A stretch of DNA of 64,000 bases from Pelecanus crispus (Eukaryota; Chordata; Aves; Pelecaniformes; Pelecanidae), in assembly GCF_030463565.1 (NCBI RefSeq), contig NC_134649.1:37969044-38033043 (forward strand). The letters run 5' to 3'. Position 1 is the stretch's first letter. Each line of letters begins with the position of its first letter. Under the pieces are notes generated by a model. That model saw only the letters and a list, made by a program, of their open reading frames with translations, searched no databases and was not told the DNA's origin. The translations under genes were made by a program, and so were the position numbers. This document shows, piece after piece, positions 23,640 to 36,448 of this stretch.

Positions 23640-24720
23640 TAAATTGCATGAAGAATTTGGCCTCTGGGCATTACAGGAATGCATGTAATAATTAATCACA
23701 AAAGGCTCCAAGCACCATATATATGCTAGTGATGGCATTTGCACCATTTAGATTTGAAACAAGGACTTTTATGCTCGTATTTGCTTGTAAAGTGCCAAGC
23801 CCCCATTTGAGACCACATACATATCATTCTCCCACTCTGCACAGACCCACGCCTTCAGCCAGCTCTCAGCAGGGTGGGAGCAGGGGGGAGGACATACTCA
23901 TGATATAATATGCAATAGCCTGATGATTACTAATATTTCTTAATAAAAAAAAGCATATGTAAAAAAACGCTAAAAAAACACAGCCCCCAGCTCATGATTT
24001 GAATAAGGGGGAGGGAAGAAGGTGTGAGGGGGAAATTGTCTTAATTAAAATTCTCCCTTTCATCCTGGTAATTACATTCAAACAGGCGACAGCAGCAGCA
24101 TCGTTGCTTGTCACTGTGCCAAAAAAAGAAATTGATTTGATCACCAGGACATCGTATTGCATGAAATAAAATTCTTAAAAATCTGCCAGGATTTTTTTTT
24201 TTTTTTTAAACTGTAATTACTTCTAGAACACTGCAAGGAAGGGCAAAAACAGAGAAAAAAGAGAAGAAGAGAAGGAAGAGGAGGAGGAGGAGGAGGAAGG
24301 GGACCCCGTGGCAGATAATATGCCAGTAATGATGGAAACACCTGTAAGCCAGCGGAGATCTAGCAGCTATCAGCTCTGGCTGCATTCCATATCCATTAGC
24401 TACAAGAGGCTGCTTGGGCTCCAGGAAAGGAGGGTGTTAGCTCTGACAACTGGTGAAAAGCTGATGAAAACGTACCAAAGGGGCAGTCACGGTGCTGCCA
24501 TTTGATAAAGGGGGGGAAGGGGGAAGAGAGAGGAAAGGGAGAAGGGAAAAAAAAAAAAGCCTGGAGTAAATCAGTCTAATTAATGGCTTTGCTCATTTAT
24601 CGGGGGCAAATGCTAATTATTCTTTTTAATCACTTTTCTGCCGCAGTTGCTCATTCTCTCTCTCTCTCTCTTTTTTTTTTTCTTTCCCTGCCAGCTCTGC
24701 TTAGTGAGAGAGGCCAGTAG
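23640..24720. promoter_or_regulatory. enhancer-like block with interspersed simple sequence (putative CNE)
   Basis: Apparently constrained words, including GTAATAATTAATCAC (23685-23699), AGTCTAATTAATGGCTTTGC (24571-24590), CATTTATCGGGGGCAAATGC (24594-24613) and TAATTATTC, are split by simple sequence. The simple sequence comprises a 16-base T run (24192-24207), (GAG)n at about 24276-24297, a G/A purine tract at 24510-24556, and (TC)n then poly-T at 24655-24681. This is the most enhancer-like interval in the left half. Confidence 0.35.
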
Positions 24721-25651
24721 AAAAGCAATCCAAATCTCAGGCTTATAAATAAGGAAAGCACAAGAGAAAATGAAAGAATGGATGAAATTGTTCCATGAAA
24801 TCCTACCAGGCTTCTCTCCATGTAGAAATTCCCAGCACCCTTCCTGGACTCCTACCTCTCTTCACGACTCACAGGCTAAAAACCAAAATCCAGAGCAGCC
24901 TTTGACAGAGAAAGCAGAGGCTGAAAGATCCTGCAAGTCAGCTTTTAAAAAAATCCCTTCAAACTCTGAACTACTGCTCTCATAAACCATGTTTCTGTCC
25001 CTTATTATTCACCAACACCTGCATGAACGGCTTTTGTTAATGCCACTTTATAGGAAACAGCTCTGCTGGTAAACCCAAGAGCTTCTGTGCATGAACCTCC
25101 GTGTTTAACTTTCCTGTCTCTTGTTTTATCCACAATGTGCAGGGCAGGGCTGTCAAAAGCAGCGAGCAATATTGGTTGTACATCTCCAAACACCTCAAGA
25201 GCTTGGCTTTGAGAAGGCAGCTAACACACCACTTTCTCAAGCCTCTTCAAGCTGGTTACCCAAAAAAGCCACTAATTACCACCATAAATCTTGTTCTCAT
25301 TCATCAAGTGGCGAGCAGAAAGTTGGGTTTTGGTGACCAAAGAGACCATAAACACAGGGACTAAATCTGCAAACAAACCCACAGACTTAAAACAATTTAA
25401 CAAAACCACCAGCAAATTGTCAAAAAAAGCAAAACCAAAAACCTACATGCAGATGCAAAAGCCAGTTTGCAAACAAATCTCAATAGAAAAAGACTCCACT
25501 CACGGCAGTCTATTTGGAGTAAGATATGTGGTGAGTATCAGTGAAGAGACAAAGACAAAATGCGACTGTCAGACTAGTATTGGGGAGCATATGTGAGCAG
25601 TGTACGTACTCTACCAACACAGCCAAGACCTGAGATTCTGGTTTTGCTTAC
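24721..25651. other. non-genic stretch, A-rich in part
   Basis: A-rich sequence occupies roughly 25370-25500. A 101-residue plus-strand frame through it is biased by the A-richness and has no recognised domain. Confidence 0.5.
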
Positions 25652-25788
25652 CTTGAATTTGCAGGAGGAAGCAAGTTACTCAACCCCAATGAGCCAGGAG
25701 GATCCATGTAGCCTCCTGCCTTAGGAGCAACAGTACCCATGGCAGCAGATCCAGGAGGACACATACGAGATGTTAGAGGAAACTCCGG
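25652..25788 (-). other. candidate internal exon, minus strand, proline-rich frame
   Basis: On the minus strand a strong donor (AATTCAAG|GTAAGCAAAACC) closes a 137-nt interval opened by a moderate acceptor (GCTGCTCTGCAG). One frame is fully open across the interval and encodes 45 residues rich in Pro, Gly, Ser and Ala, including GGYMDPPGSLGLSNLLPP. The frame meets a stop just past the donor, as expected at a true exon edge. I do not recognise the protein. It could equally be a non-coding transcript exon or chance. Confidence 0.25.
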
Positions 25789-25859
25789 CTGCAGAGCAGC
25801 TTTCTTCAGTCACAGTTTAAAGGTCTCCAATAAGAATTTAATTCAAGAATCCAGTTACT

Positions 25860-26110
25860 GCATAGTAAATCCCCTAAGTACTAGATGCGTGTCTTGATAG
25901 CTGCTAAACCTCAGTAAACAAGTCTTTAATCATCCATTGGTAATTAATTAGCAAACAAGAACTAATTGCAACTAGATAGCTTCTTAGATTCGAGACAGTT
26001 GTTTTACGTTAATTAAATATAGAGGTCCATGAGTTACACAAATACATTCTAACCAACATACACGCAGGTTTCTAAAATGCATTTGTTTCCTAATGGCAGA
26101 GCTTTACCAG
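25860..26110. promoter_or_regulatory. AT-rich enhancer-like block (putative CNE)
   Basis: TAAT cores cluster here: GGTAATTAATTAGC (25939-25952), GAACTAATTGC (25958-25968) and GTTAATTAAATATAG (26009-26023). A CpG word (AGATTCGAGAC) lies near 25985. No repeat matches are visible. Confidence 0.28.
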
Positions 26111-28699
26111 TGAAAATTGTTCAAAGGAAGCTAATTTCAGGGTGGTGCAAAAACTGGCACCTGTGACAGGTGCTCACAAGCACTGATGCATTCACCCAGC
26201 TAAGAGCAGAACCACCATTAGTGTGACCATGACCAGGGATAGGCAAGCTCAGGAAGTCAGGGCCTAACACTCACTGAAAGGTTGAAATAAATGTAAATTA
26301 TAAACACACGGGGAATTTGTACTCTACTACATTTGTAGTCTGTTCCATGAAAAACTACTTGAAAAATTATTTGCCTGACTTTGATGCCAGCCCTAACTGC
26401 ATTAAGTCGGACTTCTGCCACCAATTTTAAAAAGAACCAAAGCTTTTGCCCCATTAGTCTCATTTTCAGAGCTGACTTTATAACCTCTTAAAAACCAAGC
26501 AAAACCACAAACCAAGCTGAAGAGATCTTATTACAATAAGAGAATTACAATAAGAGAAGTCAAAGCCCTAGTTTGGCACTGCCACACTAATGATTTGGTG
26601 AAATCAAAGTAAAATTTGTGTCTTCAGTTTTCCCAGGTTGATCTGAATTAGAGTAATTTTAGGCCCACTAATCTTTTTGCATGTCTTCAAAGACCCTGGA
26701 ACTTTCCTGTCCCAGTTGAGCCACTCACGTGGCAGGCAACATTTACCAGCAGTTAAACATGATGCTCTAGCAGCAATTTACAGTAATGTTTTGTAAGATA
26801 TGGTAAGATGCCAGGGGTATGCAAGTGCATCCTGAGAGGGAGAGATCATTCTGAGTCCAGGCAGGTTACAGACAAAACAGCCAGCTTGGGCACTTGCGGA
26901 GAGACTGCATTTCTCCAAGTACAGGACCAGATCCCATCCATCTTCCAGACTATGTGGATTTGAACCTGATTAATACCTAGCTTTCCATTTGCTTTTCTTC
27001 TTTCTCTATGGTGGAAGTTACTGATCATAGTGTCTTCGATCGTTTGGGAGACAGGTGCAATAGCTATTGCCTCTACCACTGTAGCCCAACCCTTCCTGCA
27101 GTTCCCCACACTGTGTTCATCGGGCTCAACACATATCCATGCATATCCATTCACAGCTGAATTCTCTTTGCCTTTCTAGAGCCCTTCTGGCTCCCTCACC
27201 TCTCACCCCCACTCTATACACCACCACTAAACCCACCTGGCTTTCTCTTATCCTTCCCCTAAAGCTACAATGGCAAACTTGCCTCCCCACCTGGAAGCTA
27301 AGGTGAACTTTGCATGTCACCACAGAGCTGTACTGTGGGATTAGAAGAGGCTTCGCCTCTGCTTTCTTCCCCAGATTGGCACTGCAGCATGACAAGGCTT
27401 CGGTCTTCCTTCCCCCGCCTCCCTGTCCTATCTACTTGCATAGCTCAGATGGCTGGGGCTGCAGCATGAGAGATCATGGGCAGGGAGAGAAAAGAAAGGA
27501 AAGATGACTCCTCACTGACCAGGTATAAAAGAGAGGAAGGAGGCCAGGTAGATAAAATTCAACAATTGTGATTTACATACAAAACCAAAAAACAGCAACC
27601 AAACGGTCAGTGATCCAAGTCACAGCTGCTGCAGCTCTTCACTGCAAGGAGACTGTATCCCTTTGGCATGGCCTCCTCAGACACTGTACTACGCACGGTT
27701 GCGAGATAATTTCATCCAAATGTGCAAATATGCAAAACAGATCATACAATAGGCTTGAGCTGAAATGCATCAATGACTATGACATCCCAAACTCCCCCTG
27801 TGCAGCTCAACCAACAGAACTTTGCTGCCCGAACTCCTCCAAGAGGCCAGCATGCAACTCCTTTTCCATGACAGAGGAAGGGAAGGCAAAATCTATGCTA
27901 CATTGCAACCTCTTATCTGCTCACATTTACCCACCTGACAATAGCTGGACTTGAACGGAAGTGGAGGGAGAGAGGGTGAGATTCTTCATCTCAACTGGCA
28001 GGCAAGCAGCAGATTTCATCTCACTCAGCTGCCTCTTACACAAGTAACACCCCTCTTATGCCCCCGCATCCCCCCCAAAACACAGGCACTAAGTGCGTGT
28101 TTACAAACACATCATTTATATATGCACGTCAAACACTTGCACACAGCTAGCATGTGAGGAGAGAGATTTAAAAGAAAAATACGTCTTTCTCCATATACTG
28201 TATGTTCCCCCAGTCTTTCCATTTCATTCTGCTTTATCTATCAAAAATATATTAACCCAAAAGCCTGTTTCCATCAAAGTCTCGATTCCATGAACATTTA
28301 AAGATAAGCCTTATCTTATTACGGGTGCATTAACAACAGAAATCTAAAGGGCTACTGTCAATCATCTCCTTTTCTCTGTTTCTTTTTCCCCTTTTCTCAA
28401 AGCAGCTTCGCAGAGAGCACGACTGAGACCTCGCAGGGGTTCTGGTGGACACAAACGCACACAAACACCAACAAGCACAAAAATGCCACCCCCGCACCGG
28501 TGAAAGGTACTATGGAAAGATCTTGGATCTTTGCATGCTTGCGCATGCACCCACAGAAAAGGAAAGAGAGCAGCGTCAAGCAGCACCCACTCAAACTGGG
28601 AAGGAACCAACAGAAATTTCTACAAATACATACCTCCTTCCTCTATAGTGCAGACCCTGCCGGCAGATGATCTCAAATCACAGGGGAAACAAAACACTT
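26111..28699. other. non-genic stretch with a 14-bp tandem duplication
   Basis: ATTACAATAAGAGA is perfectly duplicated at 26530-26543 and 26544-26557. Frames of 60-128 residues, such as 27568-27954 on the plus strand, have no recognisable domain. A CpG-bearing patch lies near 28405-28505. No transposon is recognised. Confidence 0.5.
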
Positions 28700-29240
28700 G
28701 AAAAATCCAAGGTCCTAGAGGTCATCTGCATTTCTATTTCCATTGCATCTACTTTTTTATTACAGTTTTTCCCTTGCCATCCTTAACTACTACTTTTTCC
28801 TGGTATCTAGTCCTCCCCACGTCATGTGTGTAAATTTTAAATGGTTCTTATTAGGACGCCTGCATCAACTGAGGCAGCATCCAAGTGTCTTGGCAGAGAT
28901 GCTTGTTTGAGGTTTTAAAATTAAAAGGTTCTAGATTACTTATGGAAAGCAGTGATCATTTTCTACAGTGATCTTCTGGGGCAGAGCAAACTCCGCAATG
29001 GACCCGAATTCCATGTGTCTGGGCAATTAAAATATCCACCTTAATTTTGCAGCAATGTGCTTTCCTTCCCTTGCATTTTTTTTGCTTTCTAATTAGAAGT
29101 TTTAATTCTGCAGTGAGTGTCACTAAGAGCCCCAGCCAAAAATAACACAGCCTGTTCCAAAGGCCCTTTGAAAAGCTTTTATTTTTAAAAGCCAGAACAA
29201 GACAGACGATCCAAGAGTGATAAATCTAAGGTTTCTGAAA
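28700..29240. promoter_or_regulatory. enhancer-like block (putative CNE)
   Basis: The block includes CTTTCTAATTAGAAGTTTTA (29084-29103), a palindromic homeodomain site, followed by TAATTCTGCAGTG and a long run of non-repeat mixed words to 29200. This is composition-based inference. Confidence 0.28.
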
Positions 29241-30397
29241 AGAGCTGAGGATAGCGGGAGGGCAAAGAGACAGCTAGGGAAGAACAGCACGCACGACGCG
29301 GCTCATAGTAAAACCAAACTTCTTCTCATGGACAAAGCTGTCAACTGCACATGCAAGTCTCGACCAGAGATCTTACCAAGCCTTTCTACATGCTAAGATG
29401 GTTTTCACTTAAGACCTTCAGGCTCAAAGCCTGATCATCTCTAACATCAGCACCTCCTGAACTGGGTTTGCCATCTGCTTTTCCAGATGTGGGAGAAAGC
29501 ACAAAGTTTGAAGGTCTTTGCCACAAAGCCTGTTCCCTGAGTAATATGGGTGAGCGCATACCCCCGGTCATGAAATGGAGTTCTCCTTTCTGAAAACAAG
29601 GCTCTGGGATGCTCTGTCATGTCCTTCCACCGAGATAAGATGAGCACAGTGAAACCACCATGTGTGGTCAGTGACCTCCCAGCCACGCACACTGGATCAG
29701 TTTCGTCTTCACAGGCCCAGCACAGAGACTCCACCAGTCGCCACAGCCAGAGCGCTGTCAGAGATGTTCAGGACAGTCTAGCACTGAGCACAGGTGGAAC
29801 CTGGAACCAAACCACATTTACTCCAAATGATGCCTCTAAGAGAGTTTCACTGCACCTTCTGGATACATCTTTTTCAGCAACTTACCTGTTAGTCTTCCCT
29901 CAGTTCCTGAAAACTTCTGGTCTTTGGGACAAAAAAAACCAAAAAACAAACCAACCAAAACCAAAAAAAAAGTCTTACTGCAGGAGCCTACCACAGAGAA
30001 GCTGGCAATGAAAAGCATATCCAAGGATGGTGCTGGAGAACGCTTTTGGCCTTCGACATCAGTGGCCAATGCATCATTCCTATGCGCACACCCCTATTAT
30101 TTAGGCCCATATAATCTTTTCCCAAGGACTTCAAGTTTGTTCTTTTCCAGACCCTGAGAGTTGTCTAGTTGGATTCCCATCACAAGGAATCAGCTTCCAA
30201 ACACCCCTAAAATGAAATGTGATGTGTTGTGAAGGTCCTCATGCTTCAGCTTTTCTCTGGCAGAATAAGAGAGCAGCTCCAAAGCTGAAGAGCTCCCAGG
30301 GGACAAACTGGCAGCTGCTGCTTTTTTTCTTTTAAGCTACAGGAATTTCAGCATGAACGCACCTGGTTCTCAACTATGGCTGCACACAATCAAACAC
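29241..30397. other. non-genic stretch with A/C-rich simple sequence
   Basis: An A/C-rich low-complexity tract lies at about 29929-29970. A strong minus-strand donor (ACAG|GTAAGTTGCTG) ends at 29886 and could close a 31-nt interval (29886-29916), but its upstream acceptor is poor. No gene is called. Confidence 0.5.
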
Positions 30398-30600
30398 AGA
30401 TTCATGGAATCACTCAGATTGGAGAAGATATTGGGACACCATCTAGCACCAACCTCTGCCGAAAGCAAAGTTAGTTCAGACCAGGTTGCTCAGGGCTTTT
30501 TCCAGTTGGGTCTTGGAAAATTTGCAAGAATAGAGATTCCAAAATTCGAAATGATAGCCTGGTCCTACCTACATGGCTTTCTAGATTGAAACACTGTCTT
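30398..30600 (-). repeat. decayed CR1 LINE 3' fragment
   Basis: The order TTCATGGAATCACTCAGATT, GGAGAAGATATTGGGACACC, CAGGTTGCTCAGGGCTTTTT and CCAGTTGGGTCTTGGAAAAT matches the reverse complement of the avian CR1 3' region: 3' UTR first, then the end of ORF2. It is clearly more diverged than the copy at 40850. The left boundary is more certain than the right. Confidence 0.8.
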
Positions 30601-33199
30601 TTCCCTCAAGTGTATTGAGGGGGAGAGACAAGGTTAAATTAAAATGTGTAAAATGGTTTAACGGGTCACTGCTGGAAAGAGAAAAGCATTTAAGTATTTC
30701 CCTGAAATACTGTTTGTTTTATCACATAAACTTGCATTCAGGTAAACTTGTCTACAGCAGGAATCAAGTCACAGCCAGCAGCTCAGAGTAGAATTAAAAC
30801 CAGGTTGCATCTTATGGAAGGCGGAAAAATGGAAGAATGAACTGTAGGCCTTAAAAAAAATACAGCACAGGGACACAAAATTTTAGCCAGGAAAACACAT
30901 CAGATGTTTATGCATGTTAGGTGTTTATTTTTCAATCAAGTACATGTGCCTAGATCATGACAGGATGTTTGAACTGTGCACATCAGGTCTTTTACCCACT
31001 GTTTATATGAATGTCATTCACTATCAGGCCTCTGCGGAAGATAAACAGATTGAAGAGAGATGGGGACATATCTGAGTTTTGCATTGCTTCTGCCTCTAAC
31101 TCTGCTCTTGGTGCTGTAAGAATCAAAGCCTCTTGACCAGAAGAATGTCAGAAAAAACAGGGAAGGGAAAAAAAGATTTGGTCACAAACCTGGAGGCAGA
31201 GAACAGCACAAACCAAAGGCATGTCCCAAAATGCTTAAAGATGGGCACACTCTTGAGACCATGAGACACCCAGGGCAATTTTTCTGGAGTCTGAAAATAA
31301 CAGACACAAAGCAGCTGAAACGAAGACCAAAAAGACACGAACCACTTACCTGGCAGACAGTAATCAACTTGCATGCCAGAGAGACTTGCTAAGTGGACTG
31401 CAGGCCTGCCAAATCCTTGCTGCTGTTCAGATCATTGGGCTTCTTCCCCGCTCTTAACACCTCTGAAGTCTCAGGAGCCACAAAGCCAAGCAGTAGGCTT
31501 GGACCTACCCATGGTGCAAGGAGAAGGGCTTAAAAGCTAAAGTTAATCAAATCAACCAAACGTGCTGTATAGTTTTGCTGCACCCGACTCCTACCACCCT
31601 CTTCACCACAAACCTTCACTTAGATTCCTCACACAGATTCAAGAAACACCTATGAAAAGGTAAGACCTTAAGCAGCATCTACTGCTATCTCAGACTAGCC
31701 AGAGAGCCCAGGGAAGACTGAAATCTTCAAGACTTCTGCATTAAGTGATACATAGCAGTAAAGCACATCCACAAATCCCTTCTAGCATGATCTCGGTACT
31801 GCTTCATTCAACATGCAACTGCTTCAGGTTATTCTTTGACAGAGCGCAACACCACAGTCAAATTGACATAAGTCAGGGTCACAAGCTCTAAGCCAGAATT
31901 ATTTTTTGTGTAGCTATCCTTGCCCCATTTTTGCAGTGAGTTATCCTTACGTTTCACCCACTGTTATAACCAAAAGACAATATCCAAATGCATTTAGTGG
32001 TCTGTGCTCATGTGCTACCTTCCCCAGAAGTTTCCCCTTCCTTTTTCCTCCTCTGCAGGGATGCCAGTTTACTGTGTATGTGAGGAGAGGTTTAGAGTAC
32101 AGACATCGGAGTATGTCCTACAATAGAGAGGTTAAATCCCTGTAATGCAGGGGAAAATGCCCTAATTCTGCTGGAGATTACTAAGGTCACTCATGCAGCC
32201 ATACAGTGTAGTGACTTGGTTTGGGCCCTCAGCTGCATGCTGTAGAACATGCCCATCCCACTGAAGTGAGCAATAAAACTCACTTCGACTGTTTAGGGCT
32301 ACTGCTTCTGAAAATCCCATTCATGGGATACCACCTTTACCTTCAAAAGGTAAACAGAAAATGGTTCAACATATGTACCCAACACCGGGTGGAAAGCTAA
32401 GGGTGAAAGGATATTTACAGTGTTCATTTCTATGTTCAAGCTTTTAGAGCACAAACTACTATTTTGATTGTTATCGAAAGGTCACTCACACTGACTAGAG
32501 ATTAACATATAACACTGTCTGACTGAAATAACAAGTAAAAGGATAGCAGGATTATGCACAAACCCCCACCAACCCCAAAACTCCAGTGTTACTATTGAAT
32601 GGCTCACATACCCAGACTCCAAAAGAAAATGGCAAGTAACAAAACAACAGCATTTAGCAACAAAACACAGCCCTTAAGCCTACGAGAAACAGCAATTCAC
32701 TGGCTGTACCAGAGAGCTCTACCGGTGAAAACAGTAGGTGGAACAAAGGGACAGTGGAGCAGCAAGGATGGGGTAAAGGCATATCCTTCTGCCTAGGAGA
32801 ACTGATGAATCTACCATTCAAATACCTGCAAACTCAGAGTGGAAAGACCACTTCCCTTGCATTCGGAGTAGTATCATGCATTTCCTTCCAGACTCTGATA
32901 CCATCAAAGGCCAGTGTACTTCCTGTGTGGCACACTGTCCCTTGGCTGAAGTGTTGTCTTTTGAAGAGACAAACACATCTAGTTGTATGTATTTTCACAT
33001 GAATCATCCCTAACCCCGCATGTTTGAAGTGCACTTTAATTCTGTTGTACCATGGGGACAAAGATACACATACCCCTACTTTGTGCTTTGTGAGCAGCCA
33101 GAGCATCAAGGCATCCTTTTAGCAGTCACATTTACTGCAAGATAATGCCATAGGACAGCATAGGTTTGAGCCTCCTTGGGGTGGGTGAGACGGTAGTAA
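30601..33199. other. non-genic stretch, nothing recognised
   Basis: A very good minus-strand donor (GCCAG|GTAAGTGGTTCG) ends at 31350. It could close a 48-nt interval (31350-31397), but the acceptor is weak and I do not call an exon. No transposon or RNA gene is recognised. Confidence 0.5.
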
Positions 33200-33790
33200 G
33201 CTGTTGCTTAAGGCATTAATCCATGGGCATAGTTGAAAGGGTGGACGCTATAATTGATTATTGTCCCCATTGTCTTTGAACGTAGTAACTTGCCCAGGCA
33301 ATCCGCGAAGTTTTGGAATGAAGATTTTCAGATGTGCACACCCCTGGTCACTATTTGGGGCCCACACCAGCATATGTAGTATTACTCCCTGTTCCTAGTA
33401 GCACCCCCAGATGAGCCTCAATCCTCATTTAATGTGTTGCACTCAGTGCATTTCCCACACGGCCCCTGAAAGGCAACCTTGTGTTGCTGCTACTCCTTGG
33501 CACAACAGCTGCAGGGTAAGAGTACCGAGTCCTAGTTTCAAGCTTTTTGTTTCAGAGTCTCATCATTTCCCATCATGAGCTGGGTGGGGGGAGATAAAGG
33601 CCGTCAGTCTGTCTGCAGAACAGGCTGGCTCTGTTTGCCCCGTGCCCCAGCGAACAGAGGTTGTCAACTTTTAATGGAGCACTCAGGTTTCCACCGATGC
33701 CAGCTGCAGATAGAACGGCCCAGTGGCAAACAAATTCAGGTCCCTGAGGGCCGGTCAAATTCTCCTCTTATTTGTTAGTTTACCTGTAAG
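33200..33790. promoter_or_regulatory. enhancer-like block (putative CNE)
   Basis: Unique words with retained CpGs, GGACGCTATAATTGATTATT (33243-33262), GAACGTAGTAAC and CAATCCGCGAAG (about 33299-33310), are followed by a second, GC-richer part at 33540-33760. No repeat or coding explanation is seen. Confidence 0.28.
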
Positions 33791-34839
33791 ATACAGTTGG
33801 GCTAATTCCTGCTTCCGTTGTTGCAAAGATATGTTTCCCTCCTCTTTTGAGTTAGTAGGGGGAAAAAATGAGCAAGTGCAGCAAGGCTAATGGAGTAAGA
33901 GAGCATTTCCCATGGCTTAGGCAATAGCAGACGTTTTCTGCTGGGGATTGTTTGCCTAACACCCTGTGCAGAGGTGAAGCTGTGCAGCACTTCATAATAA
34001 CTAAGACCTATTCTTTACACACAAAGGTGCAGAAGGCGTCCTAATATCTACATGTTCAGATGGGCTTAAATCCAATAGCTCCTCATGACATCAGCTGTTG
34101 AATTTATTATATGCTTATTACAAGGCCAAAAAAGGAGAAGGAATTATGAGCAAATGTCTTATTTGATTTTTAAATATTAACAAAAACATTTTAATCACAC
34201 CTGAAAGCATCATGTTACTGGAATGGACCAGAAGAGTCACCTGTAATTCAAATCCCCACTTACTTCACAGATGAAAATAAGCCTGAAAGTCTCCTCAGAC
34301 TCTTTTTAGGATTCATCCTTGTCACCAAACTGTTGTTCAATTCAGCTGCAAAATTTGCTGCTTCTTAGCCCCAAAGGACATACATGCTGTGATTTAGACA
34401 TGAGCCATGAGAGAGAAAGGCTGCAACGCTGAAACGGAATCCAGTCTGGGTTCGGATGCTTGGCACTGGAGTGTTTGTTGACAGCTCTGATTTAGGGCTG
34501 TGACTACAGCATACTTTAATGAGAGAAAGCCAAGGCTGTGAAGACTGAGTCTTGCAGGTCAAGATTAAAATGCACCTACATAACCAGGAAAACTTGCATA
34601 TCACCTGCTAACAGCGTATTTTGCACCAAAGCAGTCCACATTCCTAAGCATCCTCTCACACATTAAAAAAAAAAAAAAAAATTTTCTCTGAAAAATGGAT
34701 TCTAGTAAAAACCAAAAATGAACACATGCCTTGTGGACAGCAGGCTCCATATAGGTCCAATTTGCAGCTGAAGCCAAATGAAATCAGAGTGAAAAACTCT
34801 GAAAAAGTCACCTAGAATATAGCTGTACATAGCTTGGTT
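33791..34839. other. non-genic stretch with a poly-A tract
   Basis: An uninterrupted 17-base A run lies at 34665-34681. I found no LINE or SINE body directly upstream of it, so it is not clearly a retroposon tail. Nothing else is recognised. Confidence 0.5.
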
Positions 34840-35930
34840 TAGAAAAAACTTTTGACAGTTTTCTACAAGACATTCACATAAGCAAGCTAGTGAAAAATCA
34901 CTTAGAGAAACTCATTATAGGCTGAGCATGACACCATTTGGAGAACATTAAGAGAATGGTTATCAATGGTGCACTGTTTGTGAGGATATATGAAGCATGG
35001 TTCACAGAGGTCTGTCCTCAAGCTAATTCTATTCAGTATTTTCGTTAATGATCTTGATGACTAGATAGATCAGGTGGGAATGAGTATGCTGGAGGAAAAG
35101 GACTGGAATTTAAGTGATCCCGGCAAATTGGGGAAGTAATCGGAAAAAATAGGAAGCTATTTAAGAGGGGATGTAGAAATGTGTAAGTTCAGAATGGAAA
35201 ATGAGAGCCCATATAACAGACCTATAGAGCAGCATCATGATTCTGGGCTCATGCATTAAACTTAAGGCAATAAACTCCTGATTCTGCAAAACCCACAGAT
35301 GGGGAAACATAAGTAGGAAGATGGACTGAGACATGCCCAAAGTTAAAATCCTGCTTTATTCAGTCAGTACTCTTGAGGCCTTAGCTAGAGAGAATGGCCT
35401 AGTTGAAAGACATTGACCATTTGGAGAAACTCGGGAAGAGAGAAACTACTCCAGATCTAAGAAACACAGCCCCCAAGGGGAGAGTCTGTACAGATTAAGA
35501 ACATTTAGTCCAGAGGAAAAAAGATTGAGCATAGATGTGATCAGTCTTCAAGTACATAAGACACCATTACAAAGAGAGAAGGGATTGTCTGTTCTCTGTA
35601 CCACAGTGGATAGGGATTAAAAAAATAATAATAAAATAAAAATATAATAAAATAATATATATATATAAATAGGCTTACACTGCAATGTGAAAGATGAAAG
35701 ATTCAAGTAAGATACCGGGAGGAAAGAACCTGTTCCCTCTCCCTCCCTCCCAAGCTTACAATCCTAATGATAGTAAAGTCCTGTGACAGCTAGTGACAAA
35801 ATCTCTAAAAACAAGTTAGCTGGACACCTGAAAAGAATAACATACATAGAGCTGATCCTTCTTTTGGGTAGGGAGAGGGACAAGATGACCTTAGGATTTC
35901 CTTCAAGGAGCGATAGCCCCTGTCATTCCA
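34840..35930 (+). repeat. ancient CR1 LINE, degraded ORF2 and 3' end
   Basis: Segments in CR1 order can be followed: TTTTGACAGTTTTCTACAAG near 34848; TTCAGTATTTTCGTTAATGA then TCTTGATGA near 35033-35061, the reverse-transcriptase stretch after the catalytic box; AAAGACATTGACCATTTGGA near 35406; AACATTTAGTCCAGAGGAAA near 35499; and GGGAGAGGGACAAGATGACC near 35871, the usual 3' end. All frames are broken. It is much older than the copy at 40850. An A/T-only microsatellite (about 35615-35671) and possibly a MIR-like piece (about 35275-35350) interrupt it. Confidence 0.7.
35615..35671. repeat. A/T microsatellite
   Basis: A run of AATAATAATAAAATAAAAAT leads into a short (AT)n. It sits inside the old CR1 and is a likely site of length polymorphism. 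Confidence 0.85.
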
Positions 35931-36448
35931 TATACATCTAACAGATGACAACTCCTTACTGAAAAGGCACAGAGATGCTTATCAATGACAGATACAGAAG
36001 AGATCTTGCTAACAGATAGGACAAAAGAGGGTTTGCTTTCTTAATATCTTTATATTGATCCTAAGTTGGACACAGTCGGTCCAAGACTCACTGAGAAGTT
36101 TTAAAACAACCTGCTTCTCTTTTGAACATCGCTGCTAAGTTCACATGACAAAGCCAGCCACAGGATTCCAAGGAAAAAATGGACATGTCAGGAATAGACT
36201 GGAAGCTCAAAAGACACTACTTTACATCTGATCTGGTGCAATCTTAGAATCAGACACTACTGTATTGTCCTCCAAATCACGCACGTAACAGAGCTCCTCC
36301 TCTTAACACACAGATGCCACGAGCTGGAATGGATGTGGCACTGCTGCACTGTAACTTGTGCTGTTGCTGGCCATCCCTCCAAGAAAGGCTGCACACCTGT
36401 AGTTAAGTGAAGAGATTCTCCCACCTCATATAGTGCACAGTCACTTAC
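35931..36448. other. non-genic stretch, nothing recognised
   Basis: Mixed sequence, mostly AT-rich, between the old CR1 and the exon candidate at 36449. It would be intron if that exon is real. Confidence 0.45.

Noticed and set aside
34665..34681. 17-base A run as a possible retroposon or processed-pseudogene tail
   Set aside because: No recognisable gene or SINE body precedes it and no flanking duplication was seen.
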